Shown: positions 15,539 through 25,762, counted from the first letter of the stretch. The stretch: DNA of 64,000 bases from Anaerosalibacter bizertensis (GCF_009696605.1 NZ_VULR01000006.1:1-64000); one strand, 5' to 3'. Made by a program: numbers and translations. Notes: generated by a model not told the origin, from the sequence alone.

Positions 15539-15865
15539 ATGGTAAATGTAGAGGTTAGAGAGTTTAAATTTAAAATAGGTAAAAAAGAATATACTTTTAG
15601 ATTAGATTTTAATGCATTAATTAAACTAGAGAATAAATATGAAGATGGAATTTTGTTATTCAACAATTTTCTGCAAGGTAAAAATGTATACGATTGTATA
15701 GTAAAAATACTTTCTTGTGCTTGTGTAGAAAGAGATCTAGATGAAGAATACATTAAAAAGAATTTACCTTTTAATTTTAATACTATGAAAGATTTAGATA
15801 AGATCACCTTTGCTTTAGCTGAAGGACTAATAAATGAATCGGATGGAGGAAATGAAAAAAACTAA
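15539..15865 (+). CDS. Tail assembly chaperone, short (G) form
   Basis: A 108-residue chaperone that coats the tape measure during tail assembly. The N-terminal strands (FKIGKKEYTFRLDFNAL) and helices (ALIKLENKYEDG) match the tail assembly chaperone family. It ends just after a slippery heptamer, and a longer G-T form is made by -1 frameshifting (see next entry). Start ATG 15539 behind AGGAGGGTAAATAA. Confidence 0.85.
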   Translation: MVNVEVREFKFKIGKKEYTFRLDFNALIKLENKYEDGILLFNNFLQGKNVYDCIVKILSCACVERDLDEEYIKKNLPFNFNTMKDLDKITFALAEGLINESDGGNEKN

Positions 15866-16092
15866 ATGACCAGTCAGAATCACACATAGTTGATTTTGAC
15901 TGGTTTTATTATATTGCAACAGTTCATTTAAATATGAGTGACGAAGAATTTTGGAGAAGTACTCCTAGAAAGATAGGAACACTATGGAAATTACATTTAA
16001 GATTTCATGATCAAGATAGCGAAGAAAAAAGTAAGGATAAAGGAGTTATTTATAAAAGAGTAAACATAACAGATGTGCCTTGTCTGAATTAG
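15539..16092 (+). CDS. Tail assembly chaperone G-T fusion by -1 frameshift
   Basis: The zero frame reads GAA AAA AAC TAA; the heptamer A AAA AAC at 15856-15862 is a classic slippery site. After a -1 shift translation continues from 15862 to a stop at 16090-16092, adding 76 residues (FDWFYYIATVHLNM, then EEFWRSTPRKIGTLW). Six bases after the heptamer begins a 14-pair hairpin (15869-15882 with 15891-15904, one G-U pair, 8-base loop). The T segment sits exactly before the tape measure gene, as in lambda. The product would be about 184 residues. Confidence 0.88.
15856..15904 (+). promoter_or_regulatory. Programmed -1 frameshift signal
   Basis: The slippery heptamer AAAAAAC, a 6-base spacer, then a stem formed by ACCAGTCAGAATCA and TGATTTTGACTGGT. 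It controls the ratio of G to G-T chaperone. Confidence 0.85.
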
Positions 16093-16110
16093 GAAGGCAG
16101 GTGAAAGAAA

Positions 16111-19100
16111 ATAGCTAGTAATGTAGAGAAAAGAATAACCGCTAAGATGGTTTTAGAAAATAGCCAGTTTAATCAAAGTATTAAAGGTACAAATGCACAA
16201 TTAAGATTAGCCCAAGCAGAATTAAAAAATGCTTCAAGTAGTGTAGGCGTATTTGGTAGAGATAGTGAAAGATTAGGATCGGTTCAAGAAGCTTTAGCTA
16301 AACAGGTAGATTTACATTCTAAAAAAGTAGACTTATATAAAAAATCCATTGAAGAAACTAGTACAAAAATGAATGACAATATAAAGGAAAGGGATAAATT
16401 AGGTGTAAGTCTTGAAAAAGCTAATAAAAAATATGATGAAGCTGTAAAACTATATGGAAAAGAATCAGAAGAAGCTAAGAAAGCCAAAGAGGAAGTAGAT
16501 AGACTTAAAGAAGAATATGAGAAAAAAGAAAAAGCTATAGAATCTAATGCTAAACAGATACAAAACTATGAAACAAACTTAAATAAAGCTGAAGCTCAAA
16601 TGAATAAAACTCAGGCTGAACTCAAGAAAGTTAATGAGGAGCTAGCTAGAAATGAAAACAAATGGATAAAAGCTAGTGAATCTTTAAAAAAATCTAGTGA
16701 AAAGATGAAAGAAGTTGGCGGAGCTGCAGAAGCTGCAGGAGATAAAGTATTGAAGTTATCGGCTCCTATGATAGGTGCAGGTGCTGCAAGTTTAAAGTTT
16801 GCTACTGAATTTGAAGATAGCGTTGCAAAAGTATCTACTATAGCAGACGAAGCAGAAGTTCCAATTGATGAACTTAGAGTTGGAATTTTAAAGTTAAGTG
16901 ATGATACAGGTATAGCAAGTGCAGAAATAGCAAATAACGTATATGATGCAATTTCAGCAGGACAGAAAACAGGAGATGCTGTAAATTTTGTATCACGTTC
17001 AACAAAACTTGCAAAAGCAGGGTTTGCTGAAGCTGGGGATTCATTGGATATTTTAACTACAATAATGAATGCTTATAAATTAGAATCTCAAGAAGTTGGA
17101 AAAGTATCTGATATGCTTATAGCTACACAAAATGAAGGTAAAGTAACAGTTGGAGAGTTATCTAGTGTAATGGGTAAGATGATACCTACTGCAGTAGCAA
17201 CAAATACAAATCTTACAAATGTTACAGCAGGATATGCACTTTTAACTAAGAATGGTATTAAGGCAGCAGAATCTACTACTTATATGAATAGTATGCTAAA
17301 TGAAGTGTCTAAATCTGGAACTAAAGCAGATAAGGCATTAAAAGAAATGTCAGGTAAGTCTTTTTCTGATTTAATGAAGGAAGGGAAAAATTTATCTGAT
17401 GTTTTAAATATATTAAATGAATATGCTAAGAAAAATAATCTTAGTTTAAAAGACATGTTTGGAAGTGCTGAAGCTGGAAAAGCAGCATTGGTATTAGCTA
17501 CTAATAGTGGTGAAGATTTTAATGAAATGCTAGGTAAAATGGAGAAATCTGCAGGAGCTACTGATAAAGCTTTTGATAAAGTTACTAATACGACTGGTGA
17601 AAGATTTAAAAAATCTCTAAATGAAATGAAAAATCAATCTATACGATTTGGGGATGCCATAGCTCCTTTAATGGATAGAGCTTCTCAAGGAATAAGTAAG
17701 ATATCAGATAAATTAGGACAATTAGATGATAAGCAAATTCAAAATATAGTTAGTTTAGGTAAGTTTGTTGTAGGTGCAGGACTAGCTTTAAAAATAGGAG
17801 GAAAAGCAACAGTAGGGTTAGGAAATATAGTAGGAGGACTTAGCAAAGTTACAGGTTGGTTAGGAAAATCTACTCTTGCAACTAAAGGGGTAGGCACGGC
17901 AGTAAAGGGAGTAGGAGTTGCAACTGGTGGAGCAACTAAAGGAGTAGGGGCTTTAGGTTTAGCAGCAAAAGCAAGTACACTTTTATTAAATCCTTGGACA
18001 TTAGCTATAGCTGGAGTAGGAGTTGGAGCAGTGGCATTAAAAAAACATCTAGAAAAAGATGCAGTGCCCGCAGTAGATCTGTTTGCTGATAAAACAGAAA
18101 AGTCAGTTGAAACTGTTAAAGGAGCAAATGGACAACTACAAACAAACGTAAAAGAAACTACTATTAAAATTAGTCAAGCAACCAAAGAACAGTTGGGGGC
18201 ATACATGGAACTAGATGAACAAGCTCAACAATCTCTACAAAATCTTTATGTTAATTCAACTACTATAACCCAAGAAACAGCTGATAGCATGGTAAATACT
18301 TATAGTCAAATGGGTGAACAAATTAAGCAAGGAATGGATGAAAAATATAACCAACAGCTTGACAATATGAAAATTTTCTTTGAAAATAGCAAAAATATTA
18401 CTAAAGAAGAACAACAGCAAATGCTTGAAAGCATGAATGAGAACAATGAGAATCAGAAAAATATAATAGAACAAGGAACTAATCAAATTAATGAAATCTG
18501 GAAACGTGCTAGTGATGAAAAAAGAGATATTACAAAAGAAGAGCAGCAGCTAATTAATCAAATACAAGAAAATATGAGGACAAGTGCAGTTAAGACTCTT
18601 AGTAAGAGTGAATTGGAGCAGAAAGTAATAATGGAAAGATTAAAAGGACACGGAAAAAGAATTTCAACTGAACAAGCTAGTGCAATAATAAAGCAGGCAG
18701 AAAGACAAAGAAAAGATAGTGTTAAAAAAGCTAATCAGCAATATGAACAAACTGTAAGAAATATTATAAAAATGAGAGATGAAAATAAAACAATAACTGC
18801 AGATCAAGCTGATAAGATGATTAAAGAAGCGGAAAGGCAAAGAAAAGAATCTATTAAAAAAGCAGATGACCAAAAAACGCAAGTAGTAAAAAAGATTAAA
18901 GATATGAATAGGGATGTTGTAGATAATGTTGATACTGAAACAGGAAAAGTTCTTACAAAATGGGATAAACTAAAAAGATGGTGGGATGAATGGAAACCGT
19001 CAAAGAAATGGTTTAGCTTTGGCACTAAAGAAGAAAAACCAGGTAAAAATTGGACAGGTACTAACTACTGGAGGGGTGGACTAACATATCTACATGATAG

Positions 19101-19365
19101 GCCTGGTAATAGTACAAATTATGAATTGTATGATTTACCTAGAGGAACCAGGATCTACAATCATGATGCTTCACAAGATTTAGTAATGAAAACTGCAGAA
19201 CAAGTAGCAACAAAGGTAGCTAATAGTGTATTGAAAAATGCTCAAGGTGGTCCAAATGGAGTTACTGTAGTTCAACATATTTATTCAAAAACAGATAGTC
19301 CTGCTGAAACACAAAGATTAAGTAGAAAAGAATATCAAAAATTTACATTTGAATTAGGGAGGTGA
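16111..19365 (+). CDS. Tail tape measure protein
   Basis: A tape measure protein of about 1,085 residues that sets tail length. The N-terminal 200 residues are coiled coil. A TP901-type core follows (FATEFEDSVAKVSTIADEA, then TNTNLTNVTAGYALLTKNG). Hydrophobic G/A-rich helices lie near residues 555-655. The C-terminal third has imperfect repeats (AERQRKDSVKKANQQYEQ and AERQRKESIKKADDQKTQ). The first ATG in frame (16147) has no ribosome site. The codon ATA at 16111, six bases after AGGTGA, yields the family-typical opening ASNVEKRITAKMVLEN, so a non-canonical ATA start is inferred. Confidence 0.92.
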   Translation: MASNVEKRITAKMVLENSQFNQSIKGTNAQLRLAQAELKNASSSVGVFGRDSERLGSVQEALAKQVDLHSKKVDLYKKSIEETSTKMNDNIKERDKLGVSLEKANKKYDEAVKLYGKESEEAKKAKEEVDRLKEEYEKKEKAIESNAKQIQNYETNLNKAEAQMNKTQAELKKVNEELARNENKWIKASESLKKSSEKMKEVGGAAEAAGDKVLKLSAPMIGAGAASLKFATEFEDSVAKVSTIADEAEVPIDELRVGILKLSDDTGIASAEIANNVYDAISAGQKTGDAVNFVSRSTKLAKAGFAEAGDSLDILTTIMNAYKLESQEVGKVSDMLIATQNEGKVTVGELSSVMGKMIPTAVATNTNLTNVTAGYALLTKNGIKAAESTTYMNSMLNEVSKSGTKADKALKEMSGKSFSDLMKEGKNLSDVLNILNEYAKKNNLSLKDMFGSAEAGKAALVLATNSGEDFNEMLGKMEKSAGATDKAFDKVTNTTGERFKKSLNEMKNQSIRFGDAIAPLMDRASQGISKISDKLGQLDDKQIQNIVSLGKFVVGAGLALKIGGKATVGLGNIVGGLSKVTGWLGKSTLATKGVGTAVKGVGVATGGATKGVGALGLAAKASTLLLNPWTLAIAGVGVGAVALKKHLEKDAVPAVDLFADKTEKSVETVKGANGQLQTNVKETTIKISQATKEQLGAYMELDEQAQQSLQNLYVNSTTITQETADSMVNTYSQMGEQIKQGMDEKYNQQLDNMKIFFENSKNITKEEQQQMLESMNENNENQKNIIEQGTNQINEIWKRASDEKRDITKEEQQLINQIQENMRTSAVKTLSKSELEQKVIMERLKGHGKRISTEQASAIIKQAERQRKDSVKKANQQYEQTVRNIIKMRDENKTITADQADKMIKEAERQRKESIKKADDQKTQVVKKIKDMNRDVVDNVDTETGKVLTKWDKLKRWWDEWKPSKKWFSFGTKEEKPGKNWTGTNYWRGGLTYLHDRPGNSTNYELYDLPRGTRIYNHDASQDLVMKTAEQVATKVANSVLKNAQGGPNGVTVVQHIYSKTDSPAETQRLSRKEYQKFTFELGR

Positions 19366-19369
19366 TGAT

Positions 19370-20233
19370 ATGTTGAATACTTCTGAAAAAATAATCTATG
19401 AAAATGAACTAGGAGAAAGTATAGAAATATCTCATTCACTTCCTTTCTTTTTAGAAGAGATAACTGGAATAGATGGCATTAAAAATGAGATACACAGATA
19501 TAAAGCAGTTGGCCAAGATGGCACAACTATAGAAGATAAAAGTCTAGATGAAAGAGAAATAAATATAATAGGTAAGATAAGAGGAACTTCTAGGGGAGAT
19601 GTATTATATTGTAGAAGAAAATTAATAAGAATATTTAATCCTAAATTAAAAGGGAAACTTAAATATTCATATGGCGGAATTATAAAAGAAATAGATGTAG
19701 AGGTAGAAGAAAGTCCAGTATTTGCAAAAAGTAATGTTTGGAGAGTTCAAAGGTTTATGATAAATCTTTTAGGTCCAGATCCTTTTTTATTAGATATTTA
19801 TAAATCAGGAGAATTAATTCAAACCTGGATTAAAGGATTTCAATTTCCTTTAAAGTTACCTTTCCAGCTAAGACAAAGAGGTAAAACTAGAAAAAATATC
19901 TACAATGAAGGTGATGTAGAAACACCAGTTGAAATAATATTTAAAGGACCTGCAGTAAATCCATCTATAACTAATCTAACTACCAATGAGTTTATAAAAG
20001 TTAATAGAGAATTAACATCTGATGATACTTTATATATCACAACTGAAAGAGGAAATAAGAAAGTAGAGATTAAAAGAGGAAATGGAGAAAGAGAAAATGC
20101 CTTTCATTATATAGATCTAGATAGTACATTCTTTAGTTTACAAGCAGGTGACAATTTAATTGAATACAATACAGAGAACTTAGAACCTCAATCTGTTGAA
20201 ATAAGATATAGAAATAGATATCTAGGAATGTAG
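19370..20233 (+). CDS. Distal tail protein (Dit-like)
   Basis: A 287-residue siphophage distal tail protein, the hub linking tail tube to the tip. Typical elements are IDGIKNEIHRYKAVGQDGTT, a CRRKLIRIFNP segment near residue 85, and an ISNLTTNEFIKV-like C-terminal galectin-type domain. Start ATG 19370 behind GGGAGGTGATGAT, four bases after the tape measure stop. Confidence 0.85.
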   Translation: MLNTSEKIIYENELGESIEISHSLPFFLEEITGIDGIKNEIHRYKAVGQDGTTIEDKSLDEREINIIGKIRGTSRGDVLYCRRKLIRIFNPKLKGKLKYSYGGIIKEIDVEVEESPVFAKSNVWRVQRFMINLLGPDPFLLDIYKSGELIQTWIKGFQFPLKLPFQLRQRGKTRKNIYNEGDVETPVEIIFKGPAVNPSITNLTTNEFIKVNRELTSDDTLYITTERGNKKVEIKRGNGERENAFHYIDLDSTFFSLQAGDNLIEYNTENLEPQSVEIRYRNRYLGM

Positions 20234-20245
20234 GAGGTGAAGGAT

Positions 20246-20863
20246 ATGGAATACTATGGCTTCTTTGATGGTGACCAGTATTATGGCCAAGAAGAGTTAG
20301 CGCGATACTTTGAAAATATATATGAAAGTGGAGTATCTATAGACAGCAATAACAATATGACTATGAGAGTATATAAAGAAGAGTCTGTCATAAAAGTAGA
20401 CAAGGGTTTTTCTATAATAAAGGGATTCTATCTTTACAATGATAATCCTAAAACTATTAATATAGTAGCTGATTCAAACTATGACAGAGTAGATAGGATA
20501 GTTATTAGATTAAATTTAAGTACTAAGACTGTAAGTATAGAACATAAGAAAGGAACTCCAGGAAGTAAGCCTACAGCTCCAAATTTGCAGCGTGATAATT
20601 TAATTCATGAGTTATCTTTAGCACAAGTTTATGTATATAGAAATGGTAATACAACTATTACAGATGAAAGGTATAGAAAGGATTTATGTGGAGCTATAAG
20701 GCCAAAAAATCTAACTGAATTTAATAATATGATTGAGAATATGACTAAAGAATTTGATAAGTGGTTTAATGCACAACAGGAAAAAGGTTGGAGGAATATT
20801 TACATTGATGAAAATGATCCTGTGGAAAGTGTGGCTGGTAGCATATGGTTAAGAATATTGTAA
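20246..20863 (+). CDS. Tail tip structural protein
   Basis: A 205-residue protein lying between Dit and the tail lysin-like protein. The opening YYGFFDGDQYYGQEELARYF and the middle segment YDRVDRIVIRLNL, then ITDERYRKDLCGAI are common in clostridial phage tip proteins, where they build a baseplate-like collar. It ends in AGSIWLRIL, which resembles the end of the next protein (GDFWYKILN). ATG 20246 behind AGGAGGTGAA is chosen. The last 19 bases overlap the next gene. No catalytic role is seen. Confidence 0.65.
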   Translation: MEYYGFFDGDQYYGQEELARYFENIYESGVSIDSNNNMTMRVYKEESVIKVDKGFSIIKGFYLYNDNPKTINIVADSNYDRVDRIVIRLNLSTKTVSIEHKKGTPGSKPTAPNLQRDNLIHELSLAQVYVYRNGNTTITDERYRKDLCGAIRPKNLTEFNNMIENMTKEFDKWFNAQQEKGWRNIYIDENDPVESVAGSIWLRIL

Positions 20864-23800
20864 ACATAAGAATATTTGATAAAGATATAAATTTCATTGG
20901 GGAAGTAGATAACTATACTTCTCTTTTTTATATTTCAAAATGGGAAAATTTTGGAGAGCTTGAGTTTCATGTATCTAATTCTAATATTGATAGAGACTTG
21001 ATGAAAAAAGGTAACATAATAATGATTGATAATGATGGTAGCAGAACTGGTGTAATTGAATATGTAGAGATAAATCAAGAGAATGTAGAAGAAATAACTA
21101 TAAAAGGATATTCACTAGGATATTGGCTAACTCAAAGAATAACAGTACCTCCTACAGGCAGAGCCTATCACACATTTAATACTAATATTGAGGATATAAT
21201 GATTCAATTAGTTAAAGTTAATGCAGTAGATCCTGAAGACATTAATAGAAAAATACCTGGTTTAATTTTGGAAACTTCTAAAGGTAGAGGTGAAGTAATA
21301 GAATTTCAAACTAGGTATAAAAATTTAGCTGATGAACTTACTAAGCTATCAAAGGCTAGTGGGTTAGGTTGGACCGTAGAACTAGATTATAAAAATAAGA
21401 AATTTGTATTTAAGATCCTGGAAGGAAAAGATTTAAGTACAGAGCAGTCTACTAATCCACCACAAATATTTAGCGTAGATTATGACAATATAAAGAAACA
21501 AAGCTATATTGACAGTGATATAGGTTACAAAAATATGGCCTTTGTTGCTGGCCAAGGTGAAGGAGCAGAAAGAGAAATAGAAGTATTGAATAATGATTTA
21601 TCTGGCTTTGATAGAAGAGAAACTTTTATTGACGCAAGAGATATAGAACAAGGTGGAAATCTTATAGATAGAGGAAAAGTAAAGCTTGCAGAAACACCTC
21701 AAATAAATAGCTTTGAGTGTGAAGTAGATAGTAGTGATTATAGGAAGAATTGGAACCTAGGAGATATAGTAACTACAGTGAATAAAAAGTGGAACCTTAT
21801 AATGCATAACAGAGTTACAGAAGTTAGAGAAGTATGGGAAAATGCATATAAAGTAGAGCCTACATTTGGTACCACTATTCCACTTCCAGGAGAAAAAATA
21901 AAACAAATAACAGATACACCTGTAACTGATAATGTACCAGGTCCAGAAGGGCCACAAGGTGAAAGAGGACCGCAAGGTCAACAAGGATATAGCATTCAAT
22001 ATCATTGGAATGGCAGTAAGCTAGGTATTAAAAGGGAAGATGAAACTAGTTATACTTATACAGAATTAAAAGGAGCAAAAGGAGAACCAGGACCTACAGG
22101 TATTGGATTAATTTTTAATTGGGATGGAACCAGATTAGGAGTAAAAAGAGAAACAGATACTGACTTTATATATGTGGATTTGAAAGGTGAAAAGGGTGAC
22201 AGGGGCCCTCAAGGTATTCAAGGCCCAAAAGGCGACCAAGGTCCGCAAGGATTACAAGGAATTCAAGGTAAAGGTCTAGAGTTTTTATGGAATGGTACAC
22301 AACTAGGTATTAGAGTAGAAGGCGAAACAACATATCAATATATGGATTTACAAGGTCCAAAGGGCGATAAAGGAGAACAGGGGCCACAGGGTATACAAGG
22401 TATTCAAGGAAAAACAGGTCCAGTAGGTCCTCAAGGTATTCCAGGCAAAAATCTAGAATTTATTTGGAGTGGTACAAAATTAGGAGTTAGACAAGAAGGT
22501 CAAGCTAATTATGTATATGTGGATTTAAAAGGAGATAAAGGTGAAAAGGGCGATATTGGACCACAAGGTGAACAGGGAATTCAAGGACCTAAGGGGGACA
22601 AACCTAATCATAGATGGGTAAGCCAAACTCAAATTCAGTTTGAAAATCCAGATGGAACTTGGGGAGATATTGTAGATATAAATCCTGAAACAGTGATAAT
22701 ACATCAAGAACGCTTCATAACAAAAACTGAACAGGAAATATTTAATTTAACCAAGGGAGCTTACAGATTAGGAACTAATTCAATTTCTTGGTATATGTAT
22801 GGACAAAAACAACCAAATGGTGCAATAGAAGAAATATCACCGACTAGTTTTAGAATTAAAGGTGGAGTACCAGCCAATACAGATGTTTTAGTTGAGTATA
22901 TTGAATTTACAAATGTAGCTATAGGACTGAAAGGTGAAAAAGGAGATACAGGACCAAGAGGACCAGAAGGACCTCAAGGGCTACCTGGTAAAGACGGAAG
23001 TGATGCAAATGTAACTAAAGAAAATGTTATAAATGCAATTGGATATACGCCAGCTGATAAAGTTCATAAGCACAGTAAAAGTGATATTACCGATTTCCCT
23101 TCTAGCCTACCAGCTAATGGTGGTAATGCTGATACAGTGGGTGGAAAAAAAGCTAATCAATTTTTAAGAAATGATGCAACTGATTATTTTAATAGAATAA
23201 TCCAAAAAGCCACAGGTGAACCTACTAATAATTTAGGTAGTCCATCTATTACTGAAATGGCTCTATTTCAAGAACAATTTAATAATAAACTTGAATTTTA
23301 CCCGATTTCAAACCTGACTTTTGAAACATATGATGGAACTACCTGGACAGATATAACATCAAGTATTAGTGATATAAATAAAAAGCGTTTTTTAGGTGGA
23401 GATAGTAATTCTATTGGTATATATATACCAAATGGAGCGGTTAAATATAGGATAACAATTAGAAATAAAAATTCTTATGTATTTCTTAATGCTCTTTATA
23501 TGTATTGGAGCAGTAATGGCAATAATACTCAAGTTCATATTTGGAAAAAACGAGATGATGGCGATTGGATACAACATACAAGCTCTAATATTACTATATC
23601 AAGTTGGCCAGGACATATGTATTTACCATTTCCAACTATTCCATGGAGTCTAAGTACGACATCTAGTCATTATAATGAAGTTAGAATTGAGTTTATACCG
23701 ACCTGGAAAAATACTGCAAGAAATATAAATTTGTATAAACTTCAACTTTGGGGCGGATATCCAGCAGGTAAAAGGACTATATATAATGTTGATGAAGATA

Positions 23801-24501
23801 AAAATGTTGCCTTTCCAGCAGAGATTAAAGCAAGTACTTTTAAAAAATCAAATGGCACAGAAGTAGCTGATAAAACAGATATTCCAACTAAATTATCACA
23901 GTTAACCAATGATGAAGGATATTTAAAATCATTACCAAGCCATAATCACACAGCAAACGAAGTAAAGTTTACAGATGGAGAAACATTTCAACAGAAATTA
24001 GACTTAGGAAAGTTGACAGGCCCTCAAGGACCCCAAGGCGAACAGGGACCCAAGGGAGAGCAAGGCCTACAAGGTCCAAGAGGATATACTGGTCCTAAAG
24101 GTGATAAGGGGGATCGAGGAGAACAAGGACCAGCAGGCCCCAAAGGAGATACAGGGCCACAAGGCATCCAAGGTCCAAAAGGAGATAGAGGCCCACAAGG
24201 ATTGAAAGGTGATAAGGGTGATAGTGCATATCAAGTATGGCTTAATCAAGGAAATATTGGGACTGTAGATGATTATCTTCTTAGCATTAAAGGTGAGAAA
24301 GGGGACAAAGGAGAAAGAGGCCCTCAAGGTTTAAAGGGAGAAAAAGGTGACATTGGTCCTCGAGGACCCCAAGGGCCAAAAGGTGATACTGGGCCACAAG
24401 GATTGCCTGGCAAAGACGGAAAAGACGGAACCCAAATAAAAGCAAGCCCTACAGAACCTAATATTAATCCAGGAGACTTTTGGTACAAAATTTTAAATTG
24501 A
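20845..24501 (+). CDS. Tail-lysin-like protein with collagen-like fibre
   Basis: A 1,218-residue tail tip protein. Residues 1-350 form a Gp37/Tal-type domain ([36 protein letters not shown]) that caps the tail hub. From residue 365 on come four copies of a 38-residue W/F-N-G-T-x-L-G module separated by Gly-X-Y runs. A fibre segment ([19 protein letters not shown]) and a beta-rich domain of about 240 residues, the probable receptor binder, follow. Two long Gly-X-Y blocks (about 1059-1128 and 1150-1195) and the terminal motif [10 protein letters not shown] close the protein. No peptidase motif was seen. It probably makes a trimeric triple-helical fibre. Confidence 0.8.
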   Translation: MVKNIVNIRIFDKDINFIGEVDNYTSLFYISKWENFGELEFHVSNSNIDRDLMKKGNIIMIDNDGSRTGVIEYVEINQENVEEITIKGYSLGYWLTQRITVPPTGRAYHTFNTNIEDIMIQLVKVNAVDPEDINRKIPGLILETSKGRGEVIEFQTRYKNLADELTKLSKASGLGWTVELDYKNKKFVFKILEGKDLSTEQSTNPPQIFSVDYDNIKKQSYIDSDIGYKNMAFVAGQGEGAEREIEVLNNDLSGFDRRETFIDARDIEQGGNLIDRGKVKLAETPQINSFECEVDSSDYRKNWNLGDIVTTVNKKWNLIMHNRVTEVREVWENAYKVEPTFGTTIPLPGEKIKQITDTPVTDNVPGPEGPQGERGPQGQQGYSIQYHWNGSKLGIKREDETSYTYTELKGAKGEPGPTGIGLIFNWDGTRLGVKRETDTDFIYVDLKGEKGDRGPQGIQGPKGDQGPQGLQGIQGKGLEFLWNGTQLGIRVEGETTYQYMDLQGPKGDKGEQGPQGIQGIQGKTGPVGPQGIPGKNLEFIWSGTKLGVRQEGQANYVYVDLKGDKGEKGDIGPQGEQGIQGPKGDKPNHRWVSQTQIQFENPDGTWGDIVDINPETVIIHQERFITKTEQEIFNLTKGAYRLGTNSISWYMYGQKQPNGAIEEISPTSFRIKGGVPANTDVLVEYIEFTNVAIGLKGEKGDTGPRGPEGPQGLPGKDGSDANVTKENVINAIGYTPADKVHKHSKSDITDFPSSLPANGGNADTVGGKKANQFLRNDATDYFNRIIQKATGEPTNNLGSPSITEMALFQEQFNNKLEFYPISNLTFETYDGTTWTDITSSISDINKKRFLGGDSNSIGIYIPNGAVKYRITIRNKNSYVFLNALYMYWSSNGNNTQVHIWKKRDDGDWIQHTSSNITISSWPGHMYLPFPTIPWSLSTTSSHYNEVRIEFIPTWKNTARNINLYKLQLWGGYPAGKRTIYNVDEDKNVAFPAEIKASTFKKSNGTEVADKTDIPTKLSQLTNDEGYLKSLPSHNHTANEVKFTDGETFQQKLDLGKLTGPQGPQGEQGPKGEQGLQGPRGYTGPKGDKGDRGEQGPAGPKGDTGPQGIQGPKGDRGPQGLKGDKGDSAYQVWLNQGNIGTVDDYLLSIKGEKGDKGERGPQGLKGEKGDIGPRGPQGPKGDTGPQGLPGKDGKDGTQIKASPTEPNINPGDFWYKILN

Positions 24502-24512
24502 GAGGTGATAAA

Positions 24513-24938
24513 ATGGCAATAAAAGATTTTGAGATGAATATAAAAAATGCAGATGGAAGCTATGATATATTACATCCTGTAACTAAAGTGGATAATGTTT
24601 TAGGGTTATATGAAAAGATATTTGTAGAAAGCGGACAAAATGCAAATGGTGATTATTTAAAAATAGGAGATGGAACAATGATATGTAGAAGAACAATAGA
24701 TAGAGCAACTACAGTACCTCCAAATACAATTAATAGACTGAATTGGGTTTTCCCAGCGGCATTTACAATTATACCAACGGTTCTAGTTACTCCTGTTTTA
24801 GATACTACTACTGTTAGAGTAGGTGCATTTCAAGCAACTGGTGACAGTGTTTATCAGTCTCAAGTAGCAGTTTACCACGATTTTAACCAAAGCCTTTTAA
24901 TAGGATTACGATTATTGGCAATAGGGAGGTGGAAGTAA
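24513..24938 (+). CDS. Phage tail fibre-associated protein
   Basis: A 141-residue protein with the opening KDFEMNIKNADGSYDILHP and a beta-rich C-terminal half (TMICRRTIDRATTVPP, then RVGAFQATGDSVYQSQVAVY) typical of small fibre-tip or adhesion domains. ATG 24513 behind AGAGGTGATAAA is chosen; an upstream in-frame ATG overlaps the previous gene without a site. Stop and next start overlap (TAATG). The function is structural or receptor-related. Confidence 0.6.
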   Translation: MAIKDFEMNIKNADGSYDILHPVTKVDNVLGLYEKIFVESGQNANGDYLKIGDGTMICRRTIDRATTVPPNTINRLNWVFPAAFTIIPTVLVTPVLDTTTVRVGAFQATGDSVYQSQVAVYHDFNQSLLIGLRLLAIGRWK

Positions 24939-25210
24939 TGAAGATTTTTCTTTCTCCACAAGTATCAGATAGAAAAATTAACTATCAATTTGAAGGAGAA
25001 AATATAATAGCAACAATAGACAATATAACTGATACATTTGATTTTTCTACTATGCCAGATGGAATTATGGATGAAGTAGAAACAACATTAGATGTAAATC
25101 CTATAGTGTCAGCTAAAAGAGTAGAAGGAGAACTTTATGTAGAATTGCTTAATTTTATTGATGATAATGCAACGGAAGAAGAGAAATTTCCAGAATGGCA
25201 GGAGGTGTAG
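24938..25210 (+). CDS. Hypothetical phage tail-region protein
   Basis: A 90-residue acidic protein (FEGENIIATIDNITDTFDF, then LYVELLNFIDDNATEEEKF). The pattern of alternating strands suggests a small beta domain. ATG 24938 is coupled to the previous stop with GGGAGGTGGAAG upstream. It belongs to the accessory set of tail genes before XkdX; no function is known. Confidence 0.55.
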   Translation: MKIFLSPQVSDRKINYQFEGENIIATIDNITDTFDFSTMPDGIMDEVETTLDVNPIVSAKRVEGELYVELLNFIDDNATEEEKFPEWQEV

Positions 25211-25212
25211 AT

Positions 25213-25416
25213 ATGGCAGAAATAATTTGGAAAACTAAAGAGGAAATAGAGCAGGAAAGAGAAGTAGAAATAGCTAATCCTGAACAAGTCATGTCAAAAC
25301 AAATTGCAGATTTAACTATAGATAATAAAAAGAAAGATATGCTTATACAAAATTTAGCAAAGACAGTTAGTGAATTAAATATAAAAGTATCTCAATTAGA
25401 AGGAGGGAATGCTTAA
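25213..25416 (+). CDS. Small coiled-coil tail accessory protein
   Basis: A 67-residue protein with a clear heptad pattern (MLIQNLAKTVSELNIKVSQLEGG). ATG 25213 behind AGGAGGTGTAGAT is chosen. Its stop overlaps the XkdX start. Such a coiled-coil protein usually precedes XkdX in Firmicute phages; the role is unknown. Confidence 0.6.
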   Translation: MAEIIWKTKEEIEQEREVEIANPEQVMSKQIADLTIDNKKKDMLIQNLAKTVSELNIKVSQLEGGNA

Positions 25417-25550
25417 TGTTTGATTTTTATAATTTATTTTATGGCATGAATTATCTAAGTAAAGAAGATGTATATGAAGCTGCTAGATGGGGGTGTATAA
25501 CTAAAGAAGAATATAAGACAATAACAGGAGAAGATTATGTAGAGCCTTAA
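25416..25550 (+). CDS. XkdX family protein
   Basis: A 44-residue protein of the XkdX family, widespread just before phage lysis genes. The family signature is seen in YNLFYGMNYLSKEDVYEAARWGCITKEEY, given here by its landmarks: W-G-x-I-T-x-E-E-Y near residues 27-35. Start ATG 25416 behind AAGGAGGGAATGC. The function is unknown. Confidence 0.8.
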   Translation: MFDFYNLFYGMNYLSKEDVYEAARWGCITKEEYKTITGEDYVEP

Positions 25551-25567
25551 AAGGCTTATTTTTTATG
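25543..25567 (+). terminator. Terminator after xkdX
   Basis: AGCC-TTAA-GGCT stem (AGCCTTAAAAGGCT) followed by TATTTTTTA, overlapping the stop codon of the XkdX gene. Confidence 0.65.
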
Positions 25568-25588
25568 TAAAAATTTTGGGGGGATTAC

Positions 25589-25735
25589 ATGACTGTAAAA
25601 GAATTAATTGAAGAACTTAAAAAGTTTCCGGAAGATGCCAAGGTAATACTTGTAAGTAATTTTGGATGGGAAACTAATGCAAGTGAAGCCGAGGAAATTA
25701 TATTTAAAGATGGCAAAGTGAAACTATATCAGTAG
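25589..25735 (+). CDS. Small hypothetical phage protein
   Basis: A 48-residue protein with ATG at 25589 behind GGGGGGATTAC. The sequence TVKELIEELKKFPEDAKVIL followed by a short beta segment is a pattern seen in many small uncharacterised phage and plasmid proteins. No function is assigned. Confidence 0.5.
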   Translation: MTVKELIEELKKFPEDAKVILVSNFGWETNASEAEEIIFKDGKVKLYQ

Positions 25736-25762
25736 AATTATTAATTAACTTGGAGGTAGAAA

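Noticed and set aside
16147..19365. Starting the tape measure protein at its first ATG
   Set aside because: No ribosome site precedes 16147 and the conserved N-terminal residues would be lost.
21938..24430. Dense short DNA repeats that could suggest a CRISPR or satellite array
   Set aside because: They are in-frame Gly-X-Y codons (GGT/CCA/CAA-rich) of the collagen-like fibre; there are no fixed-length repeats with unique spacers.
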